64,000 nucleotides of DNA. It comes from JAPPHA01 sp965220985. Its GTDB lineage: Bacteria > Pseudomonadota > Alphaproteobacteria > Rhodobacterales > Rhodobacteraceae. The stretch lies in NCBI GenBank assembly GCA_965220985.1, contig OZ244854.1:2356001-2420000 (forward strand), in the 5' to 3' direction. The translations under genes were made by a program, and so were the position numbers. The first letter of the stretch is position 1. Each line of letters begins with the position of its first letter. Shown piece by piece: positions 10,305-18,958 of this stretch. The notes below the pieces were generated by a model. It ran no database searches, had not been told where the DNA came from, and worked only from the letters and a program-made list of their open reading frames with translations.

Positions 10305-11504
10305 CTATCGTTTGCCAATCCGGACGACCAGAACGCTGTTGTGTCCGCCAAACGCAAACGATGATGAGAAGGCTGTAACTATGTTCGAAGTCTCTGCGAC
10401 TTGCGGCACTCTCAGCAAAATGTTGGTGTCCTGGTTGATGAGATTCGCATTCGGCGGAATGAAGCCGCCCTCCATGCCCGCGATGGTTGCCGCAAGCTCG
10501 ATTCCACCGGATGCGCCGAGTAGATGACCATGGAGCGCTTTGGTCGATGACACTGGAATGCTGCCGGCGAATCCGCCAAGGGCTCCTGACAAGGCTGCAG
10601 CTTCGGTAAGGTCATTCAACTCCGTGCCCGTCCCGTGAGCATTGATGTAGTCGACCGACTGCGGAGAAATCCCCGAATGGTCGATCGCGTTGCGCAGCGC
10701 AAGGGTGATCCCGCCTTCGTCCGGCGTCGTCAATGATCGGGCATCTGACGACTGTCCCCACCCGATGATTTCGGCGTATACGTGAGCGCCTCGCGCTATG
10801 GCATGATCCATGGCCTCGAGCACGAAGATCGTCGCCCCTTCGCCCATGACAAGGCCGGAACGGGTCGAACAGAAAGGGCGACAGGTGTCATCGGTGAGCA
10901 CGTGCATGGCCCGCCAGGCACTGAGATTCGAGTAGCTTAGGCTCGCTTCGACGCCACCCGTCATCGCCAGTTTGGCCGAGCCGGAGCGAATGAGTTCTGC
11001 CGCTGCGATGATCGCCTGATTCGAGGAACTGCAAGCGCTCGCGATTGCGTACGAAATCCCCCGAATTCCAAGATCCATGCTGACGGCGCAAACAGGAGCG
11101 TTCGGCATGCTCCTCGATATCATGAGAGGCGAAATCCGACCGTTTCCACGAAGAAACCGCCAGTAGTTCTCGTCGAGCGTCTCGACGCTGGTGGTCGACG
11201 ATCCCAGGATCAGCGCGTCGACTTCCGGTCCTTCGACGCCGGAATCCTTGACGGCGTTTCGAGCCGCGAACAATGCGAAGTGGCCCAGCCGGTCCCAGGT
11301 CTTGACCTTGCAATTCGGGATGTCGGTCGCAGCATCGAATCCCGTGACCGGCGCGACGGGGAGTTCGATGTCGGGAAACCCTTCGAGGCTGTAACGCTGC
11401 CGAACAATTGCGGAGTTCCCGGCAGCAACTTGTTTGCCAAATTCCTGCCAGTCGTGACCAAGTGGGGTGATCAGTCCGATCCCCGTGACAGCAACCCTCG
11501 CCAT
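10305..11504 (-). CDS. Beta-ketoacyl-ACP synthase (FabF/KAS II-like) of the RTX operon
   Basis: Decarboxylative Claisen condensation that elongates an acyl chain on ACP. The 399 residues are normal for a KAS I/II subunit. The thiolase-fold triad is present: Cys158 in 'SACSSS', His290 in 'NAHGTGT' and His327 in 'ALHGHLLGASG'. It is the last gene of the leftward type I secretion operon. Its start overlaps the stop of the ACP gene, and that gene in turn overlaps an HlyC-type acyltransferase. HlyC enzymes take fatty acyl groups from acyl-ACP, so this KS probably helps make or lengthen the acyl donor for toxin modification (inference). No reductase or dehydratase is in the operon, so those steps would come from housekeeping FAS II. 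A housekeeping fabF role is less likely given the context. Confidence 0.9.
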   Translation of the reverse strand: MARVAVTGIGLITPLGHDWQEFGKQVAAGNSAIVRQRYSLEGFPDIELPVAPVTGFDAATDIPNCKVKTWDRLGHFALFAARNAVKDSGVEGPEVDALILGSSTTSVETLDENYWRFLRGNGRISPLMISRSMPNAPVCAVSMDLGIRGISYAIASACSSSNQAIIAAAELIRSGSAKLAMTGGVEASLSYSNLSAWRAMHVLTDDTCRPFCSTRSGLVMGEGATIFVLEAMDHAIARGAHVYAEIIGWGQSSDARSLTTPDEGGITLALRNAIDHSGISPQSVDYINAHGTGTELNDLTEAAALSGALGGFAGSIPVSSTKALHGHLLGASGGIELAATIAGMEGGFIPPNANLINQDTNILLRVPQVAETSNIVTAFSSSFAFGGHNSVLVVRIGKR

Positions 11505-11752
11505 CAGGCGGCAATCACCTGAAACGCATAGTCGACGACTTCACCGACAGTCTTTCGACCCTTCATTCCGCTGGGTTCGATGGCAACCCCGTGCTTTTCT
11601 TCCAGGCGGAAGATGATCTCCATGAGATCGATCGAATCGACACCGAGTTCGACGAGTTTCGTCTCGTTGGACAAACTGATGTCCGACTTGATCGAGTGTT
11701 GCTCGATCAGGGTTCCGATTTCCACAAACAGGGCATCGCGCGTGACCGTCAT
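11504..11752 (-). CDS. Acyl carrier protein of the RTX operon
   Basis: An 82-residue acidic protein with the ACP signature 'GVDSIDLME'. Ser40 is the predicted 4'-phosphopantetheine site. Length and helix pattern fit type II ACPs. It overlaps the HlyC-like gene upstream and the KS gene downstream by a few bases, so the three are probably translationally coupled. Known HlyC/CyaC activators use the housekeeping AcpP. A dedicated ACP next to the acyltransferase suggests a special acyl group or partner specificity (inference). It is clearly not the fab-cluster acpP, because it sits inside a secretion operon. Confidence 0.93.
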   Translation of the reverse strand: MTVTRDALFVEIGTLIEQHSIKSDISLSNETKLVELGVDSIDLMEIIFRLEEKHGVAIEPSGMKGRKTVGEVVDYAFQVIAA

Positions 11753-12288
11753 CAGGCTTTCTCATCGTCGAGCGTGGAGGGGTCCGGCTTGAGTTGGACA
11801 GTCGGATTGAGGCTGTGGTTGCTGGCATCCTTGAGCCTGTTCACGCCGTGCAGGTAGCTGATTTTCATGGTGTCGGAGCCTTCCTTCACACGCAGGTATC
11901 GTCCCATGTCGTTGGCGAAAACGGAATTCTTCAAGTCTTCACCGATCCGAAAGGCGTCTCCGAACGGCGCGATGTAATCAAGAATCCAGCCGCGGTCGCC
12001 GCTTTTCCAGTCCTTTGGTTGCAGGCTTCGCACGTTGCGCACATAGGCCTCCTCGACCTCCTGCGACATCCAGGCCCATGTCACCAGACCCACGGGCTTA
12101 ACGCCCCTGTGGTACACCCTGAATTGAGAATGAAAGACGGCAGGCATGAGCCACTGGTGGATGGAGTGTATCGGCCATCCCTTGTGCATCTCCGACATCG
12201 AATAAAGCCATACCATCTCGCCAAGAAACGCCATGGCGGCGCGATGCTTGCCCTTGTCGTCACTGTCCGTCACCATTGGACAGTCCAA
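11752..12288 (-). CDS. HlyC-family RTX toxin-activating lysine acyltransferase (canonical)
   Basis: Cytoplasmic acyltransferase predicted to move a fatty acyl chain from acyl-ACP to internal lysines of an RTX protein. The 178 residues align well with HlyC: 'MSEMHKGWPI' matches the catalytic His region and 'ILDYIAPFGD' matches the Asp region. His35 and Asp104 are 69 residues apart, the same spacing as His23 and Asp92 in HlyC. 'WKSGDRGW' matches the conserved SGDR segment. The start overlaps the end of the 2090-residue RTX gene by 19 bp, and the end overlaps the ACP start. The neighbouring RTX protein is the likely substrate. This is the more canonical of two HlyC-like genes in the operon. Confidence 0.92.
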   Translation of the reverse strand: MDCPMVTDSDDKGKHRAAMAFLGEMVWLYSMSEMHKGWPIHSIHQWLMPAVFHSQFRVYHRGVKPVGLVTWAWMSQEVEEAYVRNVRSLQPKDWKSGDRGWILDYIAPFGDAFRIGEDLKNSVFANDMGRYLRVKEGSDTMKISYLHGVNRLKDASNHSLNPTVQLKPDPSTLDDEKA

Positions 12289-15200
12289 TAGCTGTCGATG
12301 TAGTTGATCATGTATTCGGTCATGTCCTCTTCCCGCAAATCGTAGGCAGTCGTTCCATCGTTGATCTCGATGTTCTGCATCAGGGAGAGAAGACTGTTGA
12401 CTTTGGTGTAGGACAGTTCCTGACCGTCGGCGACAAACTTGGAGATGTATTTCGACGGGTTGCTTCTGGAGAACCAGCCCTCGAAGGTGATCGTGTCCGT
12501 TGAACCAAGCAGCTTGAGACGCAAGTCGTTGTCGACGCGCTCGAACCAGATGTCGGTGACCTTGACGTTTTTCTCGAAGTGGAACTCGTCGGTTCCGTTG
12601 ACGCCGGACTGTCCCTTGTTGATGTAGCGATCGTTTCCGTGCCCGTAACCGAACAGGTAGACGTCACGCCCCGATCCCGCGACATAAGTGTCATCGCCCT
12701 TGTCGCCGACGATCCGGTCATTGCCGGATCCTGCCGAAATCACGTCGTCGCCTTCACCCGCCATGATCACGTCGGAACCGCTTCCGCCCTCGATTTGATC
12801 GTTGCCTGCCCCCGCACGGATGACGTCCGACCCGTTGCCGCCAAAGATCTGGTCGTCTCCGTCACCGCCGTCGATGACGTCATCGCCTGAACCCCCATAG
12901 AGCCGATCATCTCCTTTTCCGCCAAAGATGAAGTCGTCACCCCCATTACCCTCAAGGAAGTTGGCAAGCTCATCGCCATTGATCCAGTCACTCTGTTGGG
13001 ATCCGACACCGTTGTTCCGGACTCCTGGTATGTGCCCGAAGACTTCGATCTCCGTGACGCTGAGGTAGTGGTCGGCATCTTGAAGGCGAACGTATTGCGC
13101 ATCGACGAATTCAGGAACCACCAATTCCCAGACTCTTCCTTTTTGCGACCCCGTCAACGGCGCGAATTCGTGGACAACATTTCCTTCGCTATCAAGAAGC
13201 GTCACAATCGCCCCGTTCAGGTTATTGTCATACTGCACCAGATTGTGGATCTTGACGGACTTGATCGCGTACTCGCTTTGCAGATTGAGCTTTATTTCAG
13301 GATTGTAGGACCAACGGCTGTGGTAATAGTTGCTACGGCCAATCTTGCCATCGATGATGCTGCTCGTGCTCGTTCCCCACCCCGCTATGGCGGACTCTAC
13401 CGAAACCACTCCTCGGAGTTCTTTGGTGAGGTTAAACACGCTGTCTTCATTCTTGAACTCGCCAACGGTGATTGCCTCGGCCAGAGCAGAAATGTCGACA
13501 TCGATTCCGTCGAAGAACTGCAAGACCTCGATCCGATTTGTCGAATTGTTCCAGTTCTTGATCCGAATGACGTCAGTGATGGCATCAAGCGGGACATTCG
13601 AGTCTTTGCCATCGGTGACGTAGATCAACAGGTCGTCACCGTCTCGGTTCAACTTCAGGTCGTTGACAGTGATCCCTGAACCGAACAGCAGCTTGTCTCC
13701 ACCGCCATCGCGTTGCTCGCCAGAGCTGCCGCTGTCGAGGATCACGTCCTGCCCGTCTCCACGGCTGAAGACATATGTGTCGTTCCCCGTCCCCCCGGAC
13801 AAAGTGTCGTTCCCGGCCCCTCCGACGAGAATGTCGTGTTGATCGTCCGCGCCGACCAGAGTGTCGTCCCCGTCACGGCCGCTCAGCCAGGTGGCCTTGC
13901 CGTCGCTCGAAAGCTCGTCGTCGGACTCGGTGCCGCTCACGGCTTGCTCGACCTCGGAGACGTCCAGGGCAAAGCCATTGGTGAACCTCAGGGTTTCAAC
14001 CCGGAACTCCTCCGATATCCAGTTCTTGATCGTCAGGCTGTCAACGACGGGGCCGTCGTCCTCCGGCGCAAGTTCGATCAGCAGATCGTCGCCGTTCATG
14101 GAGACCAGCAGGTCGGCCAGATCGATGTCGCGCCCGAACTGTATGGTGTCGTCTCCGCTTTCGGTCGCGACAGTCTTTTCCCTGTATCCCGTCCGCACTT
14201 CATTGACCCAAACAGTCGTCGCGTTCTTCCCCGACCCGGTTGTTTTCGCTATCTGGTTTCCGGTTTCGTAGGTGTATTGTTCGGTCACGGTCACAAACAA
14301 CGTCTCAAGAGTTTCATCGATCGTGTCGTGGCCATCGCCGCGATTGAAGAAGTAGATGTCGTTTCCAGCGCCACCCTTCAAAAGGTCGTTTCCCGAGCCG
14401 CCGGAAAGAACGTCTGCTCCTAGTCCACCGACCAGCGAGTCGTTTCCGGCGCCGCCGAGGAGATGGTCATCGCCGCTGTCCCCTGCGAGGCGGTCATCGC
14501 CAGCGCCACCGAAGAGGTCATCGCGTCCGCTTCCGCCCGAAAGATCGTCCGATCCTTCATTGCCGGTCAGAATGTCGTCGCCATCGCCCGCAGCGATGGT
14601 GTCGTTCCCGGCACCGCCCGACAGGAAGTCGCCAGCATCCGTTCCGTCAAGTTCGTCGTCTTCATCCAATCCGGATTTCGCATAGATGATGGCGGACATG
14701 TCGACAACGCGGTCGTCGCCAAACCGGAATGTCTCGATCCTGCTCTTGCTGTTGGACCAGTCGATGATCTCGACACGGTCCTGCATGTCCTCGTAGGACG
14801 CTGTCCCGTCCTCCCGCAAGCCAATCAAAAAATTGCCCAGGTCATCGGTCTCGACAAAGAGGTCGTCTATCAAGATCGTTGGTCCGAACTGCAGCACATC
14901 GCGCCCGCCGTCAGTTTGGACCATGCGCTTGACGGCTCGGGTCTCTTCGACCCAGCGGCCGCTTTTGCCACTGGGTGACCAATAGAAATTCCCGGTGCCT
15001 TCCCGAACTGTCTGTTCTTGAGTTGCATAGTCGTGAATCTGATCGACACCGTCACCACGGAAATAGAAATACGTGTCGTTGCCGGCGCCCCCGTTCAAGA
15101 AATCGGAACCGCGTCCACCGATCAGGTAGTCGTCGCCGTCTTCGCCGAGAATGTGATCGTCACCGTCCTCCCCAGTCAGCTTGTCATCGCCATGGGAGCC

Positions 15201-18200
15201 GTTCATGGTGTCGTTGCCCGACCCGCCGATCAGGAAGTCGCGGCCATGACCGCCCTGAATCACGTCATCTCCGTCGTCCCCGAAAATGAAGTCGCGGCCC
15301 CAGCCGCCGGTGAGATTGTCGTCACCGGCACCACCCGAGATGATGTCATTCCCGGCACCGCCATCGATCGTGTCGTCGTTGTTGCCCCCGGACATGAACT
15401 CGTGGGCGGAAGTGCCTTGCAGATTGTCGGCCTCGCCCATGCCGTGGTGTGCGGCGGTGATCTTCGAGAAGTCCAGGATGTCACCACTCGCGAATTCGAA
15501 ATTCTCGATGCGGTTGTCGGTGTCTGACCAGGATTCGATGCGTATCTGGTCACCGGCCTCCATCAGGTCCGCGTTGGCATCGTCGCGCAATTCGATGAAG
15601 AGGTCGTCGCCCGTGAATGTGAGGATAAGGTCAGATAGAAGAATCGAAGGAGCAAATCGCAACGTGTCGATACCGCCGTCGACCTCTCCGTACTTGGTCT
15701 TGTAGCCGGTGCGCAGCTCGTTCGCGTAGCGGGCCCGCTTGCCTCCTCGCACCTGCACGTATTCGTAGTAGTTGTAGCGTTCTTCGTAGTATCCTTCCGT
15801 GTAGTCGAAGATCGTGACTTGTTCGTCGCCGCGTGCATACTCGTAGATGTCGTTTCCGTCTCCACCCTCGAGCCGATCGTCTCCGCTGCCACCGGACATC
15901 GTGTCGTTTCCGGCTCCGCCGATCAGGAGGTCATCGCCGGCCATGCCCCACAGCGTGTCGTCGCCCTCGCCGCCGACCAATTCGTTGTCGACTTCACTGC
16001 CGATGAGCGTGTCGGCATGCGACGAGCCGATCAGGTTCTCGAATCCCGTGATCGTGTCGCCCTCGGCATCGCCGCCGCTGCCAGTGTGCGTGGTCAGGTT
16101 GACATAGACACCCTGCAAAGACTCCTCGTAGCTCGACGTGTCGATGCCCTCTCCGCCTGACAAGATGTCAGCTCCGGCTCCTCCATCGACAAGATCATCG
16201 CCGGCGCCACCGATCAGGGTGTCATTTCCGCCATGGCCGCGGATCGTGTTGGCGTCCGATGTTCCGGTAATCTCGTCGTCCCCGAAGTCGGAACCCTCCG
16301 CGCCCTCGAAGCCGGAATACTCGTCGTCGTCATGTCCTTCGCCCGACGCCGTGTTGGTTTCGATGTCGAAGACGACACCGTGCGACGCCGCCCGAAACGA
16401 TATGACGTCCTGACCAGCGCCACCGTCCGCGATCTTCTTGCCGTCCCCGACCGCGATGAAGTCATCGCCGTCGCCACCGTAAGCTTCGTCGGTGCCGTGG
16501 CTGACATCGATGTAGTCGTCTCCATCGCCGCCATGCACGATGTCGTCACCCACGCCCGCGAACAGCCTGTCATTCCCGGCGTCGCCGTGGATGACATCGT
16601 CGCCATCGTAGGTCTTGATCAGGTCGTCGCCGTCTCCACCGCTGATCGTGTCATCGCCTTCGGCCGCGAAGAACACGTTGTCCTTCTCGTCGCCGGTGCG
16701 TTCGTATGCCTCGTGAAGACCCATCGCATGGGCAGCCTGAATGGTCGCGACCCACCCCGCGGTGAAGGCGCTTCTGCCTCCCATGGAGACAAGTGTGTTG
16801 ATCGCTTCTGTGTTCTCCAGATAGGTGTGATAGTCGTGGGCGATCTGCAGATTTGCGGCGATCCTCTGGTAGATCGCCAGTTCCTTATCGGCGCGAGAAC
16901 TTCCGTCTCCGGCAAAGTACCCTGTCAGATTGGTTCCGTATTTGGCATCGTGATAGAGGTCATCGAGTTCCATGACTTCGAGCGCTCGCACGGCTGTCAG
17001 CTGGCCGTCATTGAGCTTCGCGGCTTTCAGGTCCCTGATGTAGGCGTTAACATAAGCGGCCTGCGCGGTGCCAAAACTCTCGCCGGTGCGACCAGCATTC
17101 TTGATGTAATTGTGGTAGTGCCCGAATGACCATTGCCCGAGTTCGCCGTAATTGTGGGACTGGGCCATCACCGCGTCGACGAACTCGTTCATCGAGTCGA
17201 TGTACATCTGGGCCATGTCGCGGGACATGCCGATGTTGCCGCCATCTCCGGCCCACGTTCCCTTCAGTACGAAGTGTCCGGTTTCCTCGTCGAACTTGAC
17301 GCTTGTGTAGGCTTGCGGGTTCTTCGATCGTCCGAACAGCGAGTCGAATATCGAGCCCACCACCCATGATATGACAGCGACGATCGGACCGCCCATGACC
17401 GCGAATTTGGTCGTGATGTCTGTTAAGAATCGGAAAGCGATCCCCGCGATGATCGCCGAGGCCTGACCGACCGTCGTTTCGAGCGGAGGCAGGACTTCGT
17501 TCACGACAGCCGTGAAAATCAGCCCGTGCGGGTTTTCGAGGAACTTGGTCGGCTGGAACTTTTCGTCGACAAACGAGTCGACAACCTTTTGCGAGGCGTC
17601 CGATAGCTCCAATGATTCGACCAGACTGGTGAAAAAGTCGCTCTTCAGAACAAGTTCCGCTCCATGAGTGACCAACGTGTCGATGCCGTTCCCGACTATT
17701 GCCTTGAAAACCGCGCCAGGAACGCCGTCGACATTCGTGTTCTCGAAGATCTCGCTCATGATCAGGGCATTGATCACCGAAATCGTCGATTCGACTCCAT
17801 TGACGACAAGTTCGCCGCCGAAGTCCTCGAATGCGCCGCGAGAAATCTCTTCCAGGGTGTCGCCGATGTTGAATCGTTCGCCCTCGTCGATGGCAACCCG
17901 CTGACCGAATGCGAATATCGTTTCGCCGAAATTCTGCAGCACGGTGCCCATGATCGTGTCGGCGGCAATCTTTTCGAACACGTTCGGGGCATCGCCAAGA
18001 AAGCCATGCGTCAGGAACGGCGTGAGAGCCTTGAAGATGTCGCCACCGAGATGCTGGTAGTGGAGAGGCTGAGATCGCTGGTCGATGATGTTGTTGTTTT
18101 CGTCGACTTCAAGGTAGATGTAGTTAAGATTTCCCGCGCCATCAGAAAATGTCGCTTCCTTGATGGCGCGATAGCTGTCCCCTTCCCGCCGTTGAGTAAC

Positions 18201-18542
18201 TTCGATCTCTGCGGTGCCACCAAACGCTCGGTACACCGCAAAGTCGAGACTTCCGTTGCCGTCACGATCTTCCCAACTGACGAGATTGTCCTTTTCCCAG
18301 AGTTCCATGAAAGACAGTACAGACTTGTTGTGAACCCGGATGCCGCCGGCGATATAGGTGTGTGTCCCCTCGACCTCGAAGTTGTGGACCGTGTGGGAAG
18401 TCTTCCACGGTGCCGGATGATCCGCAAAAGCCAGATCGTCGAAGCACCGGGTTGGTTCCTCGATGTCGTAATAGGTCGCGGCCAGGAAGTCGGAGAAGTC
18501 GACTTCAGTTCCAGGAACAAATTCGCGGTGCAATGAAGTCAT
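12270..18542 (-). CDS. RTX protein (2090 aa) starting with a Hint/intein C-terminal motif
   Basis: Residues 50-72 end in 'THTYIAGGIRVHN', the C-terminal block of Hint (intein-like) autoprocessing domains, but no N-terminal Hint block is in this protein. Lys73 then Ser74 follow Asn72, so the usual Cys/Ser/Thr +1 nucleophile is missing. Residues ~75-620 form an N-terminal region with hydrophobic stretches (around 'GGPIVAVISWVVGSIFD') that could be membrane-active. From ~620 come many GGxGxD nonapeptide arrays with calcium-binding related segments. One F5/8C-like domain lies near 13010-13380. The C-terminus resembles that of the giant RTX protein. The start overlaps the preceding HlyC-like gene by ATGA. 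It is probably a type I secreted, acylated RTX carrier or toxin. The missing Hint half is in the protein encoded at 18958-21210. Confidence 0.93.
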   Translation of the reverse strand: MTSLHREFVPGTEVDFSDFLAATYYDIEEPTRCFDDLAFADHPAPWKTSHTVHNFEVEGTHTYIAGGIRVHNKSVLSFMELWEKDNLVSWEDRDGNGSLDFAVYRAFGGTAEIEVTQRREGDSYRAIKEATFSDGAGNLNYIYLEVDENNNIIDQRSQPLHYQHLGGDIFKALTPFLTHGFLGDAPNVFEKIAADTIMGTVLQNFGETIFAFGQRVAIDEGERFNIGDTLEEISRGAFEDFGGELVVNGVESTISVINALIMSEIFENTNVDGVPGAVFKAIVGNGIDTLVTHGAELVLKSDFFTSLVESLELSDASQKVVDSFVDEKFQPTKFLENPHGLIFTAVVNEVLPPLETTVGQASAIIAGIAFRFLTDITTKFAVMGGPIVAVISWVVGSIFDSLFGRSKNPQAYTSVKFDEETGHFVLKGTWAGDGGNIGMSRDMAQMYIDSMNEFVDAVMAQSHNYGELGQWSFGHYHNYIKNAGRTGESFGTAQAAYVNAYIRDLKAAKLNDGQLTAVRALEVMELDDLYHDAKYGTNLTGYFAGDGSSRADKELAIYQRIAANLQIAHDYHTYLENTEAINTLVSMGGRSAFTAGWVATIQAAHAMGLHEAYERTGDEKDNVFFAAEGDDTISGGDGDDLIKTYDGDDVIHGDAGNDRLFAGVGDDIVHGGDGDDYIDVSHGTDEAYGGDGDDFIAVGDGKKIADGGAGQDVISFRAASHGVVFDIETNTASGEGHDDDEYSGFEGAEGSDFGDDEITGTSDANTIRGHGGNDTLIGGAGDDLVDGGAGADILSGGEGIDTSSYEESLQGVYVNLTTHTGSGGDAEGDTITGFENLIGSSHADTLIGSEVDNELVGGEGDDTLWGMAGDDLLIGGAGNDTMSGGSGDDRLEGGDGNDIYEYARGDEQVTIFDYTEGYYEERYNYYEYVQVRGGKRARYANELRTGYKTKYGEVDGGIDTLRFAPSILLSDLILTFTGDDLFIELRDDANADLMEAGDQIRIESWSDTDNRIENFEFASGDILDFSKITAAHHGMGEADNLQGTSAHEFMSGGNNDDTIDGGAGNDIISGGAGDDNLTGGWGRDFIFGDDGDDVIQGGHGRDFLIGGSGNDTMNGSHGDDKLTGEDGDDHILGEDGDDYLIGGRGSDFLNGGAGNDTYFYFRGDGVDQIHDYATQEQTVREGTGNFYWSPSGKSGRWVEETRAVKRMVQTDGGRDVLQFGPTILIDDLFVETDDLGNFLIGLREDGTASYEDMQDRVEIIDWSNSKSRIETFRFGDDRVVDMSAIIYAKSGLDEDDELDGTDAGDFLSGGAGNDTIAAGDGDDILTGNEGSDDLSGGSGRDDLFGGAGDDRLAGDSGDDHLLGGAGNDSLVGGLGADVLSGGSGNDLLKGGAGNDIYFFNRGDGHDTIDETLETLFVTVTEQYTYETGNQIAKTTGSGKNATTVWVNEVRTGYREKTVATESGDDTIQFGRDIDLADLLVSMNGDDLLIELAPEDDGPVVDSLTIKNWISEEFRVETLRFTNGFALDVSEVEQAVSGTESDDELSSDGKATWLSGRDGDDTLVGADDQHDILVGGAGNDTLSGGTGNDTYVFSRGDGQDVILDSGSSGEQRDGGGDKLLFGSGITVNDLKLNRDGDDLLIYVTDGKDSNVPLDAITDVIRIKNWNNSTNRIEVLQFFDGIDVDISALAEAITVGEFKNEDSVFNLTKELRGVVSVESAIAGWGTSTSSIIDGKIGRSNYYHSRWSYNPEIKLNLQSEYAIKSVKIHNLVQYDNNLNGAIVTLLDSEGNVVHEFAPLTGSQKGRVWELVVPEFVDAQYVRLQDADHYLSVTEIEVFGHIPGVRNNGVGSQQSDWINGDELANFLEGNGGDDFIFGGKGDDRLYGGSGDDVIDGGDGDDQIFGGNGSDVIRAGAGNDQIEGGSGSDVIMAGEGDDVISAGSGNDRIVGDKGDDTYVAGSGRDVYLFGYGHGNDRYINKGQSGVNGTDEFHFEKNVKVTDIWFERVDNDLRLKLLGSTDTITFEGWFSRSNPSKYISKFVADGQELSYTKVNSLLSLMQNIEINDGTTAYDLREEDMTEYMINYIDSYWTVQW
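18321..18395 (-). other. Hint C-terminal half (split), codons 50-74 of the RTX protein
   Basis: This segment encodes a first block 'HTVHNFEVEGTHTY' and a terminal block 'GIRVHN', matching blocks F and G of Hint/BIL domains (penultimate His71, terminal Asn72). The residue after Asn is Lys, as in bacterial intein-like domains that cleave rather than splice. Codons 1-49 probably belong to the Hint linker. Confidence 0.8.
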
Positions 18543-18958
18543 TTCAATTGCCTCGACTTGATGATTTCCTCGGCGGACGCAAGAAATTGCTGCTTTACGG
18601 TTTCAACCGGTGCAAACGGCGACACGCACTCCATCACGACGATTTCGGAACCCGACCGCCAATCTTCCGGAGCGAGGCCCTTGTCGCCTGCATCGATCCT
18701 TGCCTTCACCTCGGGACTGACGCCAGCCCAAGTGAGAAACGCGACCGGCTGGTTGTCTTTCGAGTAGAGCTTGAACTGCCTAAAGAGAAGTGCAGGGGCA
18801 ACTCGGTCCTCCAGTGTCTTGATTGGAAGTTCCCGGTGATCGGGCGACATGGTCATCAGCCAAACGGCTTGACCCAGCGTGGACCCAAAGGTCTGCTGAT
18901 CCAGCGTCTTGATCCCGAGATTGGGACTTTGCTTGGTTCCGTCATGATCGACCGACAT
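18539..18958 (-). CDS. Divergent HlyC-like acyltransferase lying between the two Hint halves
   Basis: 139 residues, shorter than HlyC (~170). Similarity runs through 'WLMTMSPDHRELPI' (catalytic His region, His41), 'PVAFLTWAGVSPEV', 'PEDWRSGSE' and 'VVMECVSPF'. The position equivalent to the catalytic Asp is Glu110, and the His-to-acid distance is still 69 residues, so an active enzyme with Asp-to-Glu replacement is possible. The GD of 'APFGD' is also lost. The ATG overlaps the stop of the AHH/Hint gene (TGATG), and its stop overlaps the start of the RTX gene (ATGA). It sits exactly where a one-gene Hint domain would be continuous, as if inserted into an ancestral fusion gene (inference). It may be a second acyltransferase or a helper/regulatory paralogue. 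Confidence 0.82.
   Translation of the reverse strand: MSVDHDGTKQSPNLGIKTLDQQTFGSTLGQAVWLMTMSPDHRELPIKTLEDRVAPALLFRQFKLYSKDNQPVAFLTWAGVSPEVKARIDAGDKGLAPEDWRSGSEIVVMECVSPFAPVETVKQQFLASAEEIIKSRQLK

Noticed and set aside
10204..10527. Small rightward open frame after the giant RTX gene
   Set aside because: It overlaps the 3' end of the KS gene on the other strand, where the KS motifs are clear.
12579..14978. Rightward open frames antisense to the 2090-residue RTX gene
   Set aside because: Same effect of Gly/Asp-rich codons. The leftward frame has RTX motifs, conserved overlaps with neighbours and clear domain content.
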